A stretch of 64,000 bases of DNA from contig NZ_JAATOV010000005.1 in NCBI RefSeq assembly GCF_011806425.1, forward strand, positions 186,001 to 250,000, written 5' to 3'. Position numbers and translations under genes: made by a program. Below, in pieces: positions 11,214 through 19,291 of the stretch (the stretch's first letter is position 1; every line of letters starts with the position of its first letter). The notes below the pieces were generated by a model. That model saw only the letters and a list, made by a program, of their open reading frames with translations. It was not told the origin of the DNA and did no database searches. Source of the stretch: Thalassospira lucentensis (GTDB lineage: Bacteria > Pseudomonadota > Alphaproteobacteria > Rhodospirillales > Thalassospiraceae).

Positions 11214-11654
11214 ATGTCAGACAGCAAAGCGACCCCCCTTAATTCCGATCCGGCAAAACCCGCATCAGATGTGGATTGTCAGGAATGTGATACTGCCGCC
11301 CGTCTTGGTCTTAGTACCGAGCAAGGGGTGGCTGTAACGCGTGATGCATCGCGCGCGGTTGGGGCTGAGTTGTCTTTGCCCCACATCGAAGCAGCCGCAA
11401 AAATCTTTTCACTGTTGGGGGATGCTGGCCGATTGCAGCTTGTCCTGCGATGCATGGAAAGGCCCCAGACTGTTAGTGAGCTCGCAGACGCAACCAACAT
11501 GTCGCAATCGCTCTGCAGCCATCATTTGCGCCATTTGCGCGACCAACGGATTCTGGCGTCCGAACGGCACGGGCGGCATATTTTCTATCGGATTGATGAT
11601 GAACATATTTCGCGTGTGGTGCGCGATGTGTTTGCCCACGTGACGCACGACTGA
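11214..11654 (+). CDS. ArsR/SmtB-family metal-sensing repressor
   Basis: A 146-residue winged-helix repressor. An N-terminal extension carries Cys-x-x-Cys (DCQEC). The core has LGDAGRLQLVLRC, and the recognition helix is in SQSLCSHHLRHLRD. The last 20 residues hold Asp129-x-His131 and His142-x-x-His145, the layout of the alpha5 zinc site of SmtB, CzrA and ZiaR. The following gene is a Zn/Cd ATPase with a palindromic operator, so this is most simply its zinc-released repressor. It has its own AGGGG ribosome-binding site. Confidence 0.9.
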   Translation: MSDSKATPLNSDPAKPASDVDCQECDTAARLGLSTEQGVAVTRDASRAVGAELSLPHIEAAAKIFSLLGDAGRLQLVLRCMERPQTVSELADATNMSQSLCSHHLRHLRDQRILASERHGRHIFYRIDDEHISRVVRDVFAHVTHD

Positions 11655-11781
11655 TCTTAGCGCGACGGCGTGGTCTGCTTGATGACCGTCATCTGGCGCA
11701 GATTAACCTTTTCACGACGTTTCTTGGTCCCGCTGCCTCTGCCACTCGGCAAGGTGGCGATGCTTTGCATGACCTAAAGCG

Positions 11782-11805
11782 ACATTCAAATGAGTATTTG
11801 AATGT
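11782..11805. promoter_or_regulatory. Palindromic operator upstream of the metal ATPase (probable ArsR/SmtB site)
   Basis: Perfect 10-bp arms, ACATTCAAAT (11782-11791) and ATTTGAATGT (11796-11805), flank GAGT. Three more TGAAT-containing elements follow between 11820 and 11855 inside the promoter. The A/T-rich TGAA/TTCA core resembles SmtB/ZiaR sites. Confidence 0.65.
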
Positions 11806-11807
11806 CC

Positions 11808-11836
11808 TTGACAGATCCATATATGAATCATAATTT
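11808..11836 (+). promoter_or_regulatory. Promoter of the Zn/Cd ATPase gene
   Basis: TTGACA at 11808-11813, a 17-bp spacer, then TAATTT at 11831-11836. It begins 3 bp after the palindromic operator, so a bound repressor would block it. Confidence 0.65.
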
Positions 11837-11879
11837 GAATATACATATGAATGAAATTTTGATCTTTGCGAGGTGACGG

Positions 11880-14279
11880 ATGTCCTTCATCGCGAAATGG
11901 AACGATTTCCCAGCGCTTGGGAATTGCGCAAATTGCCAAACGGAAATGGTCAATGCGCTTCGCACCGCTTTGCCAGATACCGATTTTGAAAGTGACGGGC
12001 AGGGAATTACCGCAACCCCGCCGCTTGATGTGGATGGGAAAGCGGTGGCGCACGACGTTTTAACCGCGCATGCAAATCAGGTCACCCATCATCAGTGGCA
12101 GGTTTCCGGCATGGATTGCGGTTCCTGCGTTGCAAAGATCGAAACGGCATTGCGCAAAACGGACGGTGTTTCGTGTGTTGATGTCTCAATGATGCGCGAA
12201 ACCGTCACATTGGGCTTACACGATGATGATGCCCAAACGCGCAACACCGTAACCCAAACACTCAATAAGCTTGGCTATCCCGCACAGGAAGCAGCCAAAC
12301 CGGACACACCAGACAACGGCACGTCCCAACAGCACGAAGACGACAGCAAAGATCACGCCGATCATCATGGGGGCGATCCCGATGCAAACGACCATAGTTT
12401 TCTGCGTCGTTTTGCCCCATGGTCATCCGAAAATGACGAAATCGCCTTTGCCGTTCTATGTCTTGCCATTGGGGGCTTTGTTGGCGCATTGATCCCGGCT
12501 GCTGAACCATATGCCTTGTCGGTCGCGTCGATCTTGGCGGCTGTACCAGTAATGAAAAAGGCGTTTCGACTGGCACAAAGTGGGGCCTTCTTCTCGATCG
12601 AGCTTTTGATGTCGGTTGCGGTTCTTGGCGCAGTGGCCATCGGTGAAAGCCTTGAGGCCGGTATGGTTGTCGTGCTGTTTGCAATTGGGGAACGCCTTGA
12701 AGGTGTCGCCGCCGGGCAGGCGCGCAAAGGCGTTAAAGCCCTCATGAAGCTCACACCAGAACAAGCACGTCGTGTCGGGACGTCTGGGTTTGAAGACGTC
12801 GCACCGTCTGCCCTTGCGAATGATGACATTGTCGAAGTTCGGCCGGGTGAACGCGTTCCGGCGGATGGTGTCGTCCATAAAGGGGCGGCTGAGATTGATA
12901 ACAGCCACCTGACAGGGGAATCCGTTCCGGTCTATAGCGATATCGACGCCGAAGTCTTTGCCGGGGCCATCGTTACCGACCGGCCTGTGCAAATCCGTGT
13001 GACCCGTGCGGCAGGCCAGACGATGCTTGATCGCGTCATTGAATTGGTCGAACAAAGCGAAAAGCATAAGGCACCAGTCGAACGGTTCGTCGCCAAATTT
13101 GCCCGCATCTATACCCCGATTATTATGGCGCTTGCCGCCCTGACGGTGGTTATCCCACCGGTTCTGTTCGGGCAGGGCTGGGAAGAATGGATCTATCGCG
13201 GTTTGGCGTTGCTGCTGATCGGCTGCCCGTGCGCTTTGGTGATCTCTACCCCCGCAGCCGTCACATCCGCCTTGGCGCGCGCCACACGCATTGGTCTGTT
13301 GGTTAAAGGTGGGGCGGCGCTTGAGCTGATCGGGTCGGTTCGCACTATGGCGTTTGATAAAACGGGCACGCTGACCGAAGGCAAACCAAAGCTGGCCGCG
13401 ATGAAAACCGCCAACGGATATGGCGAAAATGGGGTCCTTACTATCGCTGCCGCCCTTGAAGCCGTAACATCCCATCCGCTGGCCCGTGCGGTGGTACAGG
13501 CCGCCGAAACCCGCAATCTTGACCTGCCGGTGATCGAGGATGCCCGAACGATTGCTGGGGCTGGTGTAGAAGGCCGGATTGACGGTGTGCTCTATCGGGT
13601 GGGTGCTGCAAAACGTTTGAACGCGACACCCGATGACGAAACCGCAAAATGGCTGTCTGATCAGGAAGAAGACGGCAGTACGTCGGTGATTGTCCTGAAA
13701 GACGATCAGGTGATCGGGGCATTGGCCCTGCGTGACGTAGCGCGCAGCGATGCCAAATCCGCCTTGGCCGATCTTAACAGCCTGAACATCACCCCGGTGA
13801 TGCTGACCGGTGATGCCACCCGCGTTGCCAAACGTATGGCGGGCGAGCTTGGCATGGATTACCGGGCGGAGCTTCTGCCCGAAGACAAGCTTAATGCGCT
13901 GGCAACCTTGCGAGAAGACCCAAAACGGTCCGGACCGGTCGCAATGGTTGGTGATGGCATCAACGACGCCCCGGCCTTAAAAGCCGCCGATGTTGGTATC
14001 GCGATTGGCGGGGGGACGGACATCGCCCTCGAAGCCGCCGATGCGGTGGCGGTGCGTGATCGTCTCGGCGATGTGGTCAATTTGGTCAAATTGTCCCGCG
14101 CAGCCCGGCGTGTCATTCGTGAAAATATCACGATTGCGCTTGGGTTAAAGGCCGTCTTCCTTGTCACCTCCATCACCGGTCTCACCGGCCTATGGTTGGC
14201 CGTTATGGCCGACACGGGGGCGACCGTGCTGGTAACAATCAACAGCCTTAGGCTATTGATGGCGCCGCGCAAAAGCTAA
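11880..14279 (+). CDS. zntA: Zn/Cd/Pb-translocating P1B-type ATPase
   Basis: A 799-residue metal-exporting ATPase of the inner membrane. The N-terminus has an unusual Cys16-x-x-Cys19 segment, then a normal heavy-metal-associated domain with GMDCGSC (Cys80, Cys83). A His/Asp-rich linker runs over about 141-173. Six to eight membrane helices follow, with the ion-site CPC near residue 448, the phosphorylation motif DKTGTLTEG near 492, and GDGINDAPAL. CPC with this His-rich linker points to Zn/Cd/Pb rather than Cu. It lies behind the ArsR gene with its own operator and promoter. The gene name follows the family, not a proven orthologue. Confidence 0.9.
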   Translation: MSFIAKWNDFPALGNCANCQTEMVNALRTALPDTDFESDGQGITATPPLDVDGKAVAHDVLTAHANQVTHHQWQVSGMDCGSCVAKIETALRKTDGVSCVDVSMMRETVTLGLHDDDAQTRNTVTQTLNKLGYPAQEAAKPDTPDNGTSQQHEDDSKDHADHHGGDPDANDHSFLRRFAPWSSENDEIAFAVLCLAIGGFVGALIPAAEPYALSVASILAAVPVMKKAFRLAQSGAFFSIELLMSVAVLGAVAIGESLEAGMVVVLFAIGERLEGVAAGQARKGVKALMKLTPEQARRVGTSGFEDVAPSALANDDIVEVRPGERVPADGVVHKGAAEIDNSHLTGESVPVYSDIDAEVFAGAIVTDRPVQIRVTRAAGQTMLDRVIELVEQSEKHKAPVERFVAKFARIYTPIIMALAALTVVIPPVLFGQGWEEWIYRGLALLLIGCPCALVISTPAAVTSALARATRIGLLVKGGAALELIGSVRTMAFDKTGTLTEGKPKLAAMKTANGYGENGVLTIAAALEAVTSHPLARAVVQAAETRNLDLPVIEDARTIAGAGVEGRIDGVLYRVGAAKRLNATPDDETAKWLSDQEEDGSTSVIVLKDDQVIGALALRDVARSDAKSALADLNSLNITPVMLTGDATRVAKRMAGELGMDYRAELLPEDKLNALATLREDPKRSGPVAMVGDGINDAPALKAADVGIAIGGGTDIALEAADAVAVRDRLGDVVNLVKLSRAARRVIRENITIALGLKAVFLVTSITGLTGLWLAVMADTGATVLVTINSLRLLMAPRKS

Positions 14280-14423
14280 TCGGAAATCATCCGGGTTGGG
14301 GATGAAGCGCTTTACCCAAAGCGGCGTTTTGGACTTGTAGATTGATAATATCTGCTGGCACAGGTTTGGCGCGTTCGGTGACTTCCAGAATTCATGACGT
14401 TCTCCACAAACAGGGAAATGCTG

Positions 14424-14469
14424 CCCTAAGGGCTAGGCGTGTGTGATCATGCTTTGCCCTTAGGGTTTT
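14424..14469 (+). terminator. Probable terminator downstream of the metal ATPase gene
   Basis: A 10-bp perfect stem (CCCTAAGGGC 14424-14433 with GCCCTTAGGG 14456-14465) is followed by TTTT. It is 145 bp past the ATPase stop. Confidence 0.55.
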
Positions 14470-14502
14470 GTGTTGCCGACTGCAGTTTATTGCAAAACAA
14501 AA

Positions 14503-14559
14503 TTGACACTTCTTGAAATCGGGTGGTACGGTTAATCCGTAATAACGGTACATATTCCG
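14503..14559 (+). promoter_or_regulatory. Promoter region of the ABC transporter operon with CGG...CCG dyads
   Basis: TTGACA lies at 14503-14508 and a TACGGTTAAT stretch about 18 bp later. Two small dyads sit on and after it: ACGG-N5-CCGT at 14529-14541 and CGG-N8-CCG at 14546-14559. They are candidate binding sites for the IclR-type regulator encoded at the end of the operon. Confidence 0.35.
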
Positions 14560-14625
14560 CTATAACGTATAAAAAGCAAGAAACGGTTCAAGATTGTGTG
14601 GCTCATTGAAATGCGGAGACAAAAG

Positions 14626-15462
14626 ATGACTTTTCTTAAAACAATGGCGGTTGCAGCCGTTATGACCTTGGCGACTGGGTCTGTCATGGCGCAGGAAGCC
14701 AGCAAGCTTCAGGAAGTGCTTGACCGTGGTTACCTAGTCCTTGGTACCGGCTCCACCAACCCGCCATGGCACTTCATGGATTCCGATAACCAGCTCAAAG
14801 GTTTCGACGTCGACATGGGCCGTCTTGTTGCCAAGGCCCTGTTTGGTGACCCCGACAAAATCGAATATGTCCAGCAATCTGGCGATGCACGTATCCCTAA
14901 TCTGGTGACCGACAAGGTTGATATGTCTTGCCAGTTCATGACGGTTACCGCTGAACGCGCACAGCAGGTCGAATTCACGATCCCCTATTACCGCGAAGGT
15001 GTTGGCTTGCTTCTGATGGCTAATGGTGACTTTGCCGATTACGCCGCTTTGAAAGCTGCGGGCGATGATGTCACGGTTGCTGTTCTTCAGAACGTTTATG
15101 CCGAAGAAATGGTGCATTCAGCGCTGCCCGACGCAGAAGTTGATCAGTATGACAGTGTTGATCTGATGTATCAGGCACTTAACTCGGGCCGTGCCGATGC
15201 CGCGGCAACGGATCAGTCTGCTCTGCGCTGGTTCATGGTTCAGAACCCGGATCGTTATAAGGATGCCGGATATGCTTGGAACCCACAGAGCTATTCATGT
15301 GCTGTGAAGCCGGGTGATCAGCGTTGGCTGAATTTCGTCAACACCGTTCTTCATGAAGGCATGACTGGCGTTGAGTTCCCGTTCTATGCTGCAAGCTTCA
15401 AAACCTGGTTTGGTGAAGAGCTTGACGTGCCAAAGATCGGCTTCCCTGTCGAATACAAATAA
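14626..15462 (+). CDS. Amino-acid ABC transporter periplasmic binding protein (family 3)
   Basis: 278 residues with a Sec signal peptide (cleavage near AMA/QE, residues about 20-24), then the SBP_bac_3 fold. LQEVLDRGYLVLGTGSTNPPW and FDVDMGRLVAKAL are the usual opening features. The start was chosen at 14626, with GGAGA eight bases upstream; ten extra codons upstream lack a signal. It delivers a polar or amino-acid-like ligand to the two permeases and the ATPase that follow. The ligand cannot be told from sequence. Confidence 0.9.
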   Translation: MTFLKTMAVAAVMTLATGSVMAQEASKLQEVLDRGYLVLGTGSTNPPWHFMDSDNQLKGFDVDMGRLVAKALFGDPDKIEYVQQSGDARIPNLVTDKVDMSCQFMTVTAERAQQVEFTIPYYREGVGLLLMANGDFADYAALKAAGDDVTVAVLQNVYAEEMVHSALPDAEVDQYDSVDLMYQALNSGRADAAATDQSALRWFMVQNPDRYKDAGYAWNPQSYSCAVKPGDQRWLNFVNTVLHEGMTGVEFPFYAASFKTWFGEELDVPKIGFPVEYK

Positions 15463-15489
15463 ACGCCTCAGCATCCGGGGAAACCTGTT

Positions 15490-16152
15490 TTGAATTACGA
15501 CTTCAATTTTAGCGTCATTTGGCGCAATTGGGACCTTCTGGCACAGGGGCTTGGTCTCGGCCTGTTTCTCGCCATTGTTTCAATTGCAATTGGCTGCGGG
15601 ATTGGTCTTTTGGCGGCTTTCGGGATGCTGTCACGTCAAAAGACTTTGCGTTGGATCGCGGTGGCTTATGTCTCCGCGATCCGAAATACCCCGATCCTCG
15701 TTCTGATCTTGTTTTGCTATTTTGCCTTGCCGCAATTGGGCATTGCGCTCGACAAGATTTCGTCCTTCATCTTCACGCTGTCGATCTATGCCGGGGCGTA
15801 CCTGGCAGAAGTGTTCCGATCCGGCCTTGTGGCTCTGCCAAAAGGACTGCGTGAAGCCGGACTGGCGATCGGTTTGACGGAACTAAAGATCAAGACGAAC
15901 ATCATCATTCCTGTGATGTTCCGAAATGTTCTGCCTTCGCTGTCGAACAACTTTATTTCCCTGTTTAAGGATACGTCTCTGGCAGCCGCAATCGCGGTCC
16001 CGGATCTGACGTTCTATGCGCGCAAGATCAACGTGGAGAGCTTCCGTGTGATCGAAACATGGATGGTGGCATCAATGATCTATGTCGTTGTTTGCTACAT
16101 GATCGCTTCTCTGCTGCGCCGTCTTGAACAGCGACTTGCAATTCCGCGCTGA
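15490..16152 (+). CDS. Amino-acid ABC transporter permease, first subunit
   Basis: 220 residues, a HisM/GltJ-type inner-membrane permease with about five helices. The EAA loop, ALPKGLREAGLAIGLT, contacts the ATPase. The start is TTG with GGGGAAA upstream; no ATG is in frame nearby. It is 27 bp after the binding-protein gene and 11 bp before the second permease, so co-transcribed. Confidence 0.9.
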   Translation: MNYDFNFSVIWRNWDLLAQGLGLGLFLAIVSIAIGCGIGLLAAFGMLSRQKTLRWIAVAYVSAIRNTPILVLILFCYFALPQLGIALDKISSFIFTLSIYAGAYLAEVFRSGLVALPKGLREAGLAIGLTELKIKTNIIIPVMFRNVLPSLSNNFISLFKDTSLAAAIAVPDLTFYARKINVESFRVIETWMVASMIYVVVCYMIASLLRRLEQRLAIPR

Positions 16153-16163
16153 AAGGTTCGCAG

Positions 16164-16823
16164 ATGAATTTCTCTCTTTTTTTGGCAGAGTTATGGAATG
16201 CTCGGATGAGTCTGATCAACGGCTTGGGGAACACAGTTCTGATTTCCGTTGTATCGGTCTTGTTGGGCTCAATCCTTGGCGTGTTCATTGGTCTTGTCAT
16301 GACGTATGGTGGTTGGTTCACCCGGTTTTCCGTGCGGCTTTACATTGACTTTTTGCGTGGAACGCCGGTTTTTGTCCTCATCCTCGCGTGTTTTTACATC
16401 CTGTCGGTGGTTGGGTTTGATCTGTCGGCATTTCAGGCGGGCGTGTTGGCGCTGACACTGTTCTGTTCGTCCCATGTGGGCGAAATCGTACGTGGTGCGC
16501 TAATCGCGATCCCCAAAGGACAAACCGAGGCCGCGAAATCTATTGGTCTGACATTTGGCCAGACATTCATTTATGTCCTGTTACCGCAGGCCTTGCGTCA
16601 AATTTTGCCAACTTGGGTAAATACCGCAACTGAGATCGTCAAGGCGTCCACCCTGCTTTCAATTATTGGTGTGGTTGAACTGTTGCTTGCGACGCAGCAA
16701 GTGATCTCGCGGACATATCTGAGCCTCGAATTCTATTTCTTCGCGGGATTTGTTTATTTCCTTTTGAACTTTGTGATCGAACAGGCCGGGCGCGCAGTCG
16801 AACGCCGCATTTCGGTCCCATAG
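16164..16823 (+). CDS. Amino-acid ABC transporter permease, second subunit
   Basis: 219 residues with the same permease fold: [10 protein letters not shown] after the first helices and the EAA loop [15 protein letters not shown]. It forms the membrane channel as a heterodimer with the preceding permease. Spacing to both neighbours is about 10 bp. Confidence 0.9.
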   Translation: MNFSLFLAELWNARMSLINGLGNTVLISVVSVLLGSILGVFIGLVMTYGGWFTRFSVRLYIDFLRGTPVFVLILACFYILSVVGFDLSAFQAGVLALTLFCSSHVGEIVRGALIAIPKGQTEAAKSIGLTFGQTFIYVLLPQALRQILPTWVNTATEIVKASTLLSIIGVVELLLATQQVISRTYLSLEFYFFAGFVYFLLNFVIEQAGRAVERRISVP

Positions 16824-16833
16824 AGAGGCAACC

Positions 16834-17601
16834 ATGTCCCCAATTTTGAATATTTCGGGCCTGCACAAGAGTTTTGGTCAAGTCGAAGTCCTTAAGGGCA
16901 TCGACCTGACACTGCAGCAGGGCGATGTCGTTTCCCTTATCGGGTCTTCTGGTTCTGGCAAAACAACGCTGTTGCGCTGCGTGAACCTTCTTGAAGATTT
17001 TGAGCAGGGTGAGATTGAACTTGTCGGCGAAACCATTGGATATCGTGAAAGCAGCGGGTCGCAGCGCCGCCGATTGCCAGAACGCGAAATTGCGCGGCAG
17101 CGCGCAATGACCGGCATGGCATTTCAGCAGTTCAATCTGTTTCCGCATATGACAGCAGTTCAGAATGTCATGCTTGGTCTTATCAAGACCAAGAGAATGG
17201 CAAAGGACGAGGCACGTTCCGTTGCGGAAAAATGGCTTGAACGTGTTGGTATGGAAGCACGGCGGGATCATTTCCCGGGGCAGCTTTCAGGTGGTCAACA
17301 GCAGCGTGTGGCAATTGCGCGTGCAATCGCGATGAACCCGCAAATCATGCTGTTTGATGAAGTTACGTCTGCACTGGATCCCGAACTTGTTGCCGAGGTT
17401 TTGGCCGTCGTCCGCGATCTGGCGAATGATGGCATGACCATGCTGCTTGTGACGCACGAGATGCGGTTTGCACGTGACGTCTCGACCAAGGTCGTCTTTA
17501 TGCATCAAGGACGGATCCACGAGGAAGGCACCTCCGAAGAAATGTTCGGGGCGCCTAAAACCGAACGTTTGCAGGGCTTTCTTGCAAATTCCCAAATTTA
17601 A
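16834..17601 (+). CDS. Amino-acid ABC transporter ATP-binding protein
   Basis: 255 residues, a GlnQ/HisP-type ATPase. Walker A is GSSGSGKTT near residue 37, the Q-loop is in [10 protein letters not shown], the signature is LSGGQQQR, Walker B is [12 protein letters not shown] and the switch His is in VTHEM. It powers the two permeases. RidA follows after 17 bp. Confidence 0.95.
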   Translation: MSPILNISGLHKSFGQVEVLKGIDLTLQQGDVVSLIGSSGSGKTTLLRCVNLLEDFEQGEIELVGETIGYRESSGSQRRRLPEREIARQRAMTGMAFQQFNLFPHMTAVQNVMLGLIKTKRMAKDEARSVAEKWLERVGMEARRDHFPGQLSGGQQQRVAIARAIAMNPQIMLFDEVTSALDPELVAEVLAVVRDLANDGMTMLLVTHEMRFARDVSTKVVFMHQGRIHEEGTSEEMFGAPKTERLQGFLANSQI

Positions 17602-17618
17602 GAATCTGGAGATAATAA

Positions 17619-18005
17619 ATGAGCATCAAGAGACACGGTGTTGGTGAAGGTAAGGGCAGCGGTCAGAAAACATTACCGTTTGCCAAGGCCACCGAAGCCG
17701 ACGGTTGGCTATATGTATCTGGACAAACCCCGATGCGCGGTGGCGAGGTTGTTGGGGTAGGGATTGTTGAACAGTCCCGTATCGCGATTGAGAATATGCT
17801 CAAGATTGTCGAAGATGCAGGTTACAGCGCTGCCGATATCATGCGCATTGGTGTCTGGCTCGACGATGCCCGTGATTTCTGGAGCTTCAATGGTGTCTTT
17901 GAAGAATATTTCTCTGATAATCCGCCCGCACGCGCCTGTGTTCAGTCATCTATGGTTGTGGATTGCAAAGTTGAGGTCGACTGCATTGCCTTTCGTAAGG
18001 CATAA
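17619..18005 (+). CDS. RidA/YjgF-family protein
   Basis: 128 residues, a trimeric chorismate-mutase-like fold protein. The best-known members hydrolyse reactive enamine/imine intermediates made by PLP enzymes or amine oxidases. Its place as the fifth gene of an amino-acid-type ABC operon suggests the imported ligand gives imines on catabolism. The catalytic Arg of true RidA proteins may correspond to the Arg in the ARACVQSS segment. A GGAGATAATAA ribosome-binding region precedes the ATG. Confidence 0.88.
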   Translation: MSIKRHGVGEGKGSGQKTLPFAKATEADGWLYVSGQTPMRGGEVVGVGIVEQSRIAIENMLKIVEDAGYSAADIMRIGVWLDDARDFWSFNGVFEEYFSDNPPARACVQSSMVVDCKVEVDCIAFRKA

Positions 18006-18047
18006 CATGCAGCAACAATTGTAAAAGACCGGTTTAGTGAGGGGTTT

Positions 18048-18806
18048 ATGACAGAACGACAGATACGCAAGCGCGCGCGCGGAATTGATCGCGCGTTCGA
18101 TATTCTCGATCATCTGCGGGACGTCAAAACCTCTCAGCGGCCTGCCGAGATTGCTCAGGCACTCGGCGCGCCGACATCCACGGTCTATGATTTGGTCGGC
18201 ACACTGATCGATCACGGCATGCTTGAGGTGACCGACGCCAATGGATCTGTGTTTTTAGGGCGACGGGTCTATTTCCTCGGACTAGCGTATCGTGACTATT
18301 TTGACCTGACCCGACAGGCTGCGAGTGTCTTGGATGAAATCACATCCAATACCAAGGAAACGTCGCAGTTCTGTATGCTTGATGGCAATAAATATACTGT
18401 CGCCCTCCAACGCGAAGGCAGTCGCCCGTTCCGCATCAGTGCAGATGTCGGGGAGCGTACGGCCATTCCTTGGACCGCATCCGGGCGTTTGCTTCTTGGT
18501 CACCTTAATGATGACCAGATACGTGAACTTATTCCAGATGAAGACTTTATCCTGCCCAATGGACAGCGCATGAATTTCGATACCTATATCGCCGAAATTC
18601 GCCAGGCGCAGTTGGATCGGTTTTTCTCATTTGACAGCATCGTAGATACGTTCACGCATTGCTTTGCCGCACCCGTCTATGATCAGAATGGGGTCTGTTC
18701 GGCGACATTGTGCATTGTAGCCCCCAAAGAAGACGCACGTGACAATTTTGAACATTACAAGATTGCGCTTCAGGCCGCTGGCGACAAACTGTCTTATAAC
18801 GCTTGA
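18048..18806 (+). CDS. IclR-family transcriptional regulator
   Basis: 252 residues with an N-terminal winged helix (GIDRAFDILDHL, then QALGAPTSTVYDLV as the recognition region) and a C-terminal GAF-like effector domain. It ends the ABC-RidA operon, 42 bp after ridA, and is probably its local, ligand-responsive regulator. The effector is unknown. Confidence 0.9.
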   Translation: MTERQIRKRARGIDRAFDILDHLRDVKTSQRPAEIAQALGAPTSTVYDLVGTLIDHGMLEVTDANGSVFLGRRVYFLGLAYRDYFDLTRQAASVLDEITSNTKETSQFCMLDGNKYTVALQREGSRPFRISADVGERTAIPWTASGRLLLGHLNDDQIRELIPDEDFILPNGQRMNFDTYIAEIRQAQLDRFFSFDSIVDTFTHCFAAPVYDQNGVCSATLCIVAPKEDARDNFEHYKIALQAAGDKLSYNA

Positions 18807-18920
18807 GTCTGCGATGTGATCTCTTGTTCGGGTTTGATCGGCATGCACTAAGCACGCCCGCTTGAGCCGATAACGGCGCAGCTAAATAGCGCAACATTAT
18901 TTCCAAGAGATAATCAAGGC

Positions 18921-19067
18921 TATAAAGAAGAAGCGGCGGTTATCGCTTCCCGCATCGATAACCACCGCTTACCACCTTGAGAGGCCTACGGGGAGAGAGG
19001 ACCCGTAGGAGAGAGACAAGCCATTTGGGGACAATATGCGAATGGGTTGCATTCGCGGGCTGTGTCG
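18921..19067 (-). ncRNA. Candidate Fur-controlled small RNA, about 145 nt
   Basis: Read on the minus strand, a promoter (-35 TTGCGT, 17 bp, -10 TATAAC) is followed by three hairpins. The first is GCGAATG/CATTCGC (19038-19056). The second is CCTACGGG/CCCGTAGG (18985-19009) with loop UCCUCUCUC, a pyrimidine-rich anti-Shine-Dalgarno-like loop. The third has a 15-bp stem (18931-18970) followed by CTTCTTTATA. The last stem has one U-G wobble on this strand but a C-A mismatch on the other, which supports the minus strand as the transcript. A Fur-like box overlaps the -35 region. A 27-codon frame inside it has no ribosome-binding site. No match to a known RNA family could be tested. Confidence 0.6.
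18931..18970 (-). terminator. Terminator hairpin of the candidate small RNA
   Basis: The 15-bp stem, with one U-G pair and a 10-nt loop, is followed on the minus strand by the mixed pyrimidine tail CTTCTTTATA. Confidence 0.55.
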
Positions 19068-19073
19068 AGAACT

Positions 19074-19118
19074 GTTATAGGCAAGGACAAAACCGAACGC
19101 AAGTGAAAATCGTTATCA
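19074..19118 (-). promoter_or_regulatory. Promoter and Fur-like box of the candidate small RNA
   Basis: On the minus strand, TGATAACGATTTTCACTTG (19100-19118) runs into the -35 TTGCGT (19097-19102). A 17-bp spacer leads to TATAAC (19074-19079). Over a shifted 19-bp frame the box matches the classical Fur consensus at about 13 positions. It matches the box of the irpA operon in this window at 16 of 19. Confidence 0.6.
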
Positions 19119-19242
19119 ATTGCATAAAAGTTTTGGTTGATCGTGTGGTGTTGTAAATATCCCGACTAAGTTGCTTGGTTATAGCAGCGGTTTTCTGGGG
19201 TTTAGAGGGAAATTTGCGAATGGTTGGTTCGGTCGGATAAAC

Positions 19243-19269
19243 AAAACCCGCACATAAAGCGCGGGTTTT
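19243..19269 (-). terminator. Terminator of the imelysin operon
   Basis: A 9-bp stem (AAAACCCGC 19243-19251 with GCGGGTTTT 19261-19269) is followed on the minus strand by GTTTATC. It is just past the DUF1513 stop and separates the operon from the small RNA promoter. Confidence 0.7.
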
Positions 19270-19291
19270 CGGGGGCTTATATGTCGTAAGA

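Noticed and set aside
18981..19019. GGAG-rich stretch read as plus-strand ribosome-binding sites
   Set aside because: No coding frame follows on the plus strand. The stretch is the complement of the CU-rich loops of the minus-strand small RNA.
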